Positions 63,735-64,000 of a stretch of 64,000 bases of DNA are shown piece after piece. The translations under genes and the position numbers were made by a program. A model generated the notes under the pieces. The model worked only from the letters and a program-made list of their open reading frames with translations, did not search any database and had not been told where the DNA came from. Location of the stretch: positions 3,224,001 through 3,288,000 of the forward strand of contig OZ244914.1 of the NCBI GenBank assembly GCA_965221795.1. The letters run 5' to 3'. Positions within the stretch are counted from its first letter, which is position 1. Each line of letters starts with the position of its first letter. The DNA is from VYFG01 sp965221795. Its GTDB lineage: Bacteria > Pseudomonadota > Gammaproteobacteria > Arenicellales > Poriferihabitantaceae.

Positions 63735-64000
63735 TCAGTCAATCAGGACCTGAACGGCACCGGGATTGATGAGGATCCCTGCCTGTTGTCCTTCCTGCCA
63801 ATCTTCATCTGACGCCGCATGATTTTGCATCCGGACGACAAAAACACTCTGGTCTGACAGGGCAAGGTGATAGTGGGTATCGGTCCCGGAGTAGACAACA
63901 TCCACCACTTTGCCGGACAGATGGGCCTGGTCGCAATCCCGAGTCAAGCGGGTCTGTTCAGGACGGATGGCAATCTGGACTTTTTCTCTGGTCTCTTGTG
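63735..64000 (-). CDS. potA: Polyamine ABC transporter ATPase PotA (C-terminal part only)
   Basis: The last about 87 residues before the stop at 63735, cut by the window edge. VQIAIRPEQTRLTRD is the start of the TOBE regulatory domain (V.IAIRPE), followed by LSGKVVDVVYSGTDTHYHLA and GINPGAVQVL-like LINPGAVQVLID. The nucleotide-binding domain lies outside. Position at the head of the operon supports potA over other ABC ATPases. Confidence 0.85.
   Translation of the reverse strand, partial: QETREKVQIAIRPEQTRLTRDCDQAHLSGKVVDVVYSGTDTHYHLALSDQSVFVVRMQNHAASDEDWQEGQQAGILINPGAVQVLID

Noticed and set aside
1..64000. tRNA, rRNA or riboswitch genes
   Set aside because: I looked for T-loop-like GTTCGA stretches and a cobalamin riboswitch near cobQ and found nothing that folds convincingly by eye; the hits are inside protein genes.

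Overview
The window looks like a chromosomal segment of a gammaproteobacterium that I cannot place further. The evidence is gene order: amiB/C-type amidase, mutL, miaA, hfq and hflX; gyrA, pheA, tyrA, aroA, cmk, rpsA, ihfB, lapA and lapB; csiV next to mfd; ispD-ispF; and an N-terminally extended GAPDH of the kind found in Pseudomonas. Housekeeping genes have intermediate base composition. Two accessory stretches, about 36.0-42.6 kb and 49.4-60.7 kb, are visibly richer in G+C and in remnants of mobile elements.

Layout. 0-2.2 kb: a type I restriction-modification locus of the EcoR124I (IC) kind, with hsdM and a partial hsdS. 2.5-3.0 kb: a small secreted cysteine-containing protein whose reading frame is interrupted by a C25 run just after the start codon. 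3.3-13.4 kb: housekeeping genes (cobQ, a GyrI-like gene, nadE, gap, yqaA, queG, tsaE, amidase, mutL). 13.4-16.8 kb: an island splitting mutL from miaA, with one unrecognised gene and relics of an IS5-type transposase, a Calx-beta protein and an AbiEii-type toxin. 16.8-21.8 kb: miaA, hfq, hflX, fic and a dead higBA pair. 22.2-35.9 kb: a long co-directional run from gyrA to mtnP, including a prephenate dehydratase and an RmlA-like protein that have both lost family motifs. 36-42.6 kb: an IS relic followed by four tandem Rpn nuclease genes. 42.7-49.3 kb: csiV, mfd, ispDF and a serine hydrolase. 49.4-60.7 kb: a repeat-rich island with a large autotransporter, two more members of the small secreted family, an intact IS30-family element plus a deleted derivative, ISAs1- and ISNCY-type relics, and four long G/C runs. 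60.8-64 kb: a polyamine ABC transporter operon (potDCB and the end of potA).

The most striking pattern is a shared contingency module. Three secreted-protein genes (the small proteins at 2.5 and 58.2 kb and the autotransporter at 52.5 kb) have a start codon, four to six codons, a run of 18-25 C on the coding strand, and only then the signal peptide. As assembled, one is in frame (C20) and two are one base out (C25 and C18). A similar run has grown inside the dead IS30 derivative, where the intact copy shows the likely G5-T-G2 precursor. The second notable pattern is the Rpn array. It is a duplicated dimer (A-B-A-B) built on fragments of an IS. Its members differ in the number of a 12-bp in-frame repeat (4, 3, 5, 6), and each has a well-placed internal start that could make a short C-terminal protein. 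Type I specificity repeats, slippage runs and minisatellites together suggest a genome that uses simple repeats to vary surface and defence functions. The many relics suggest ongoing gene decay.
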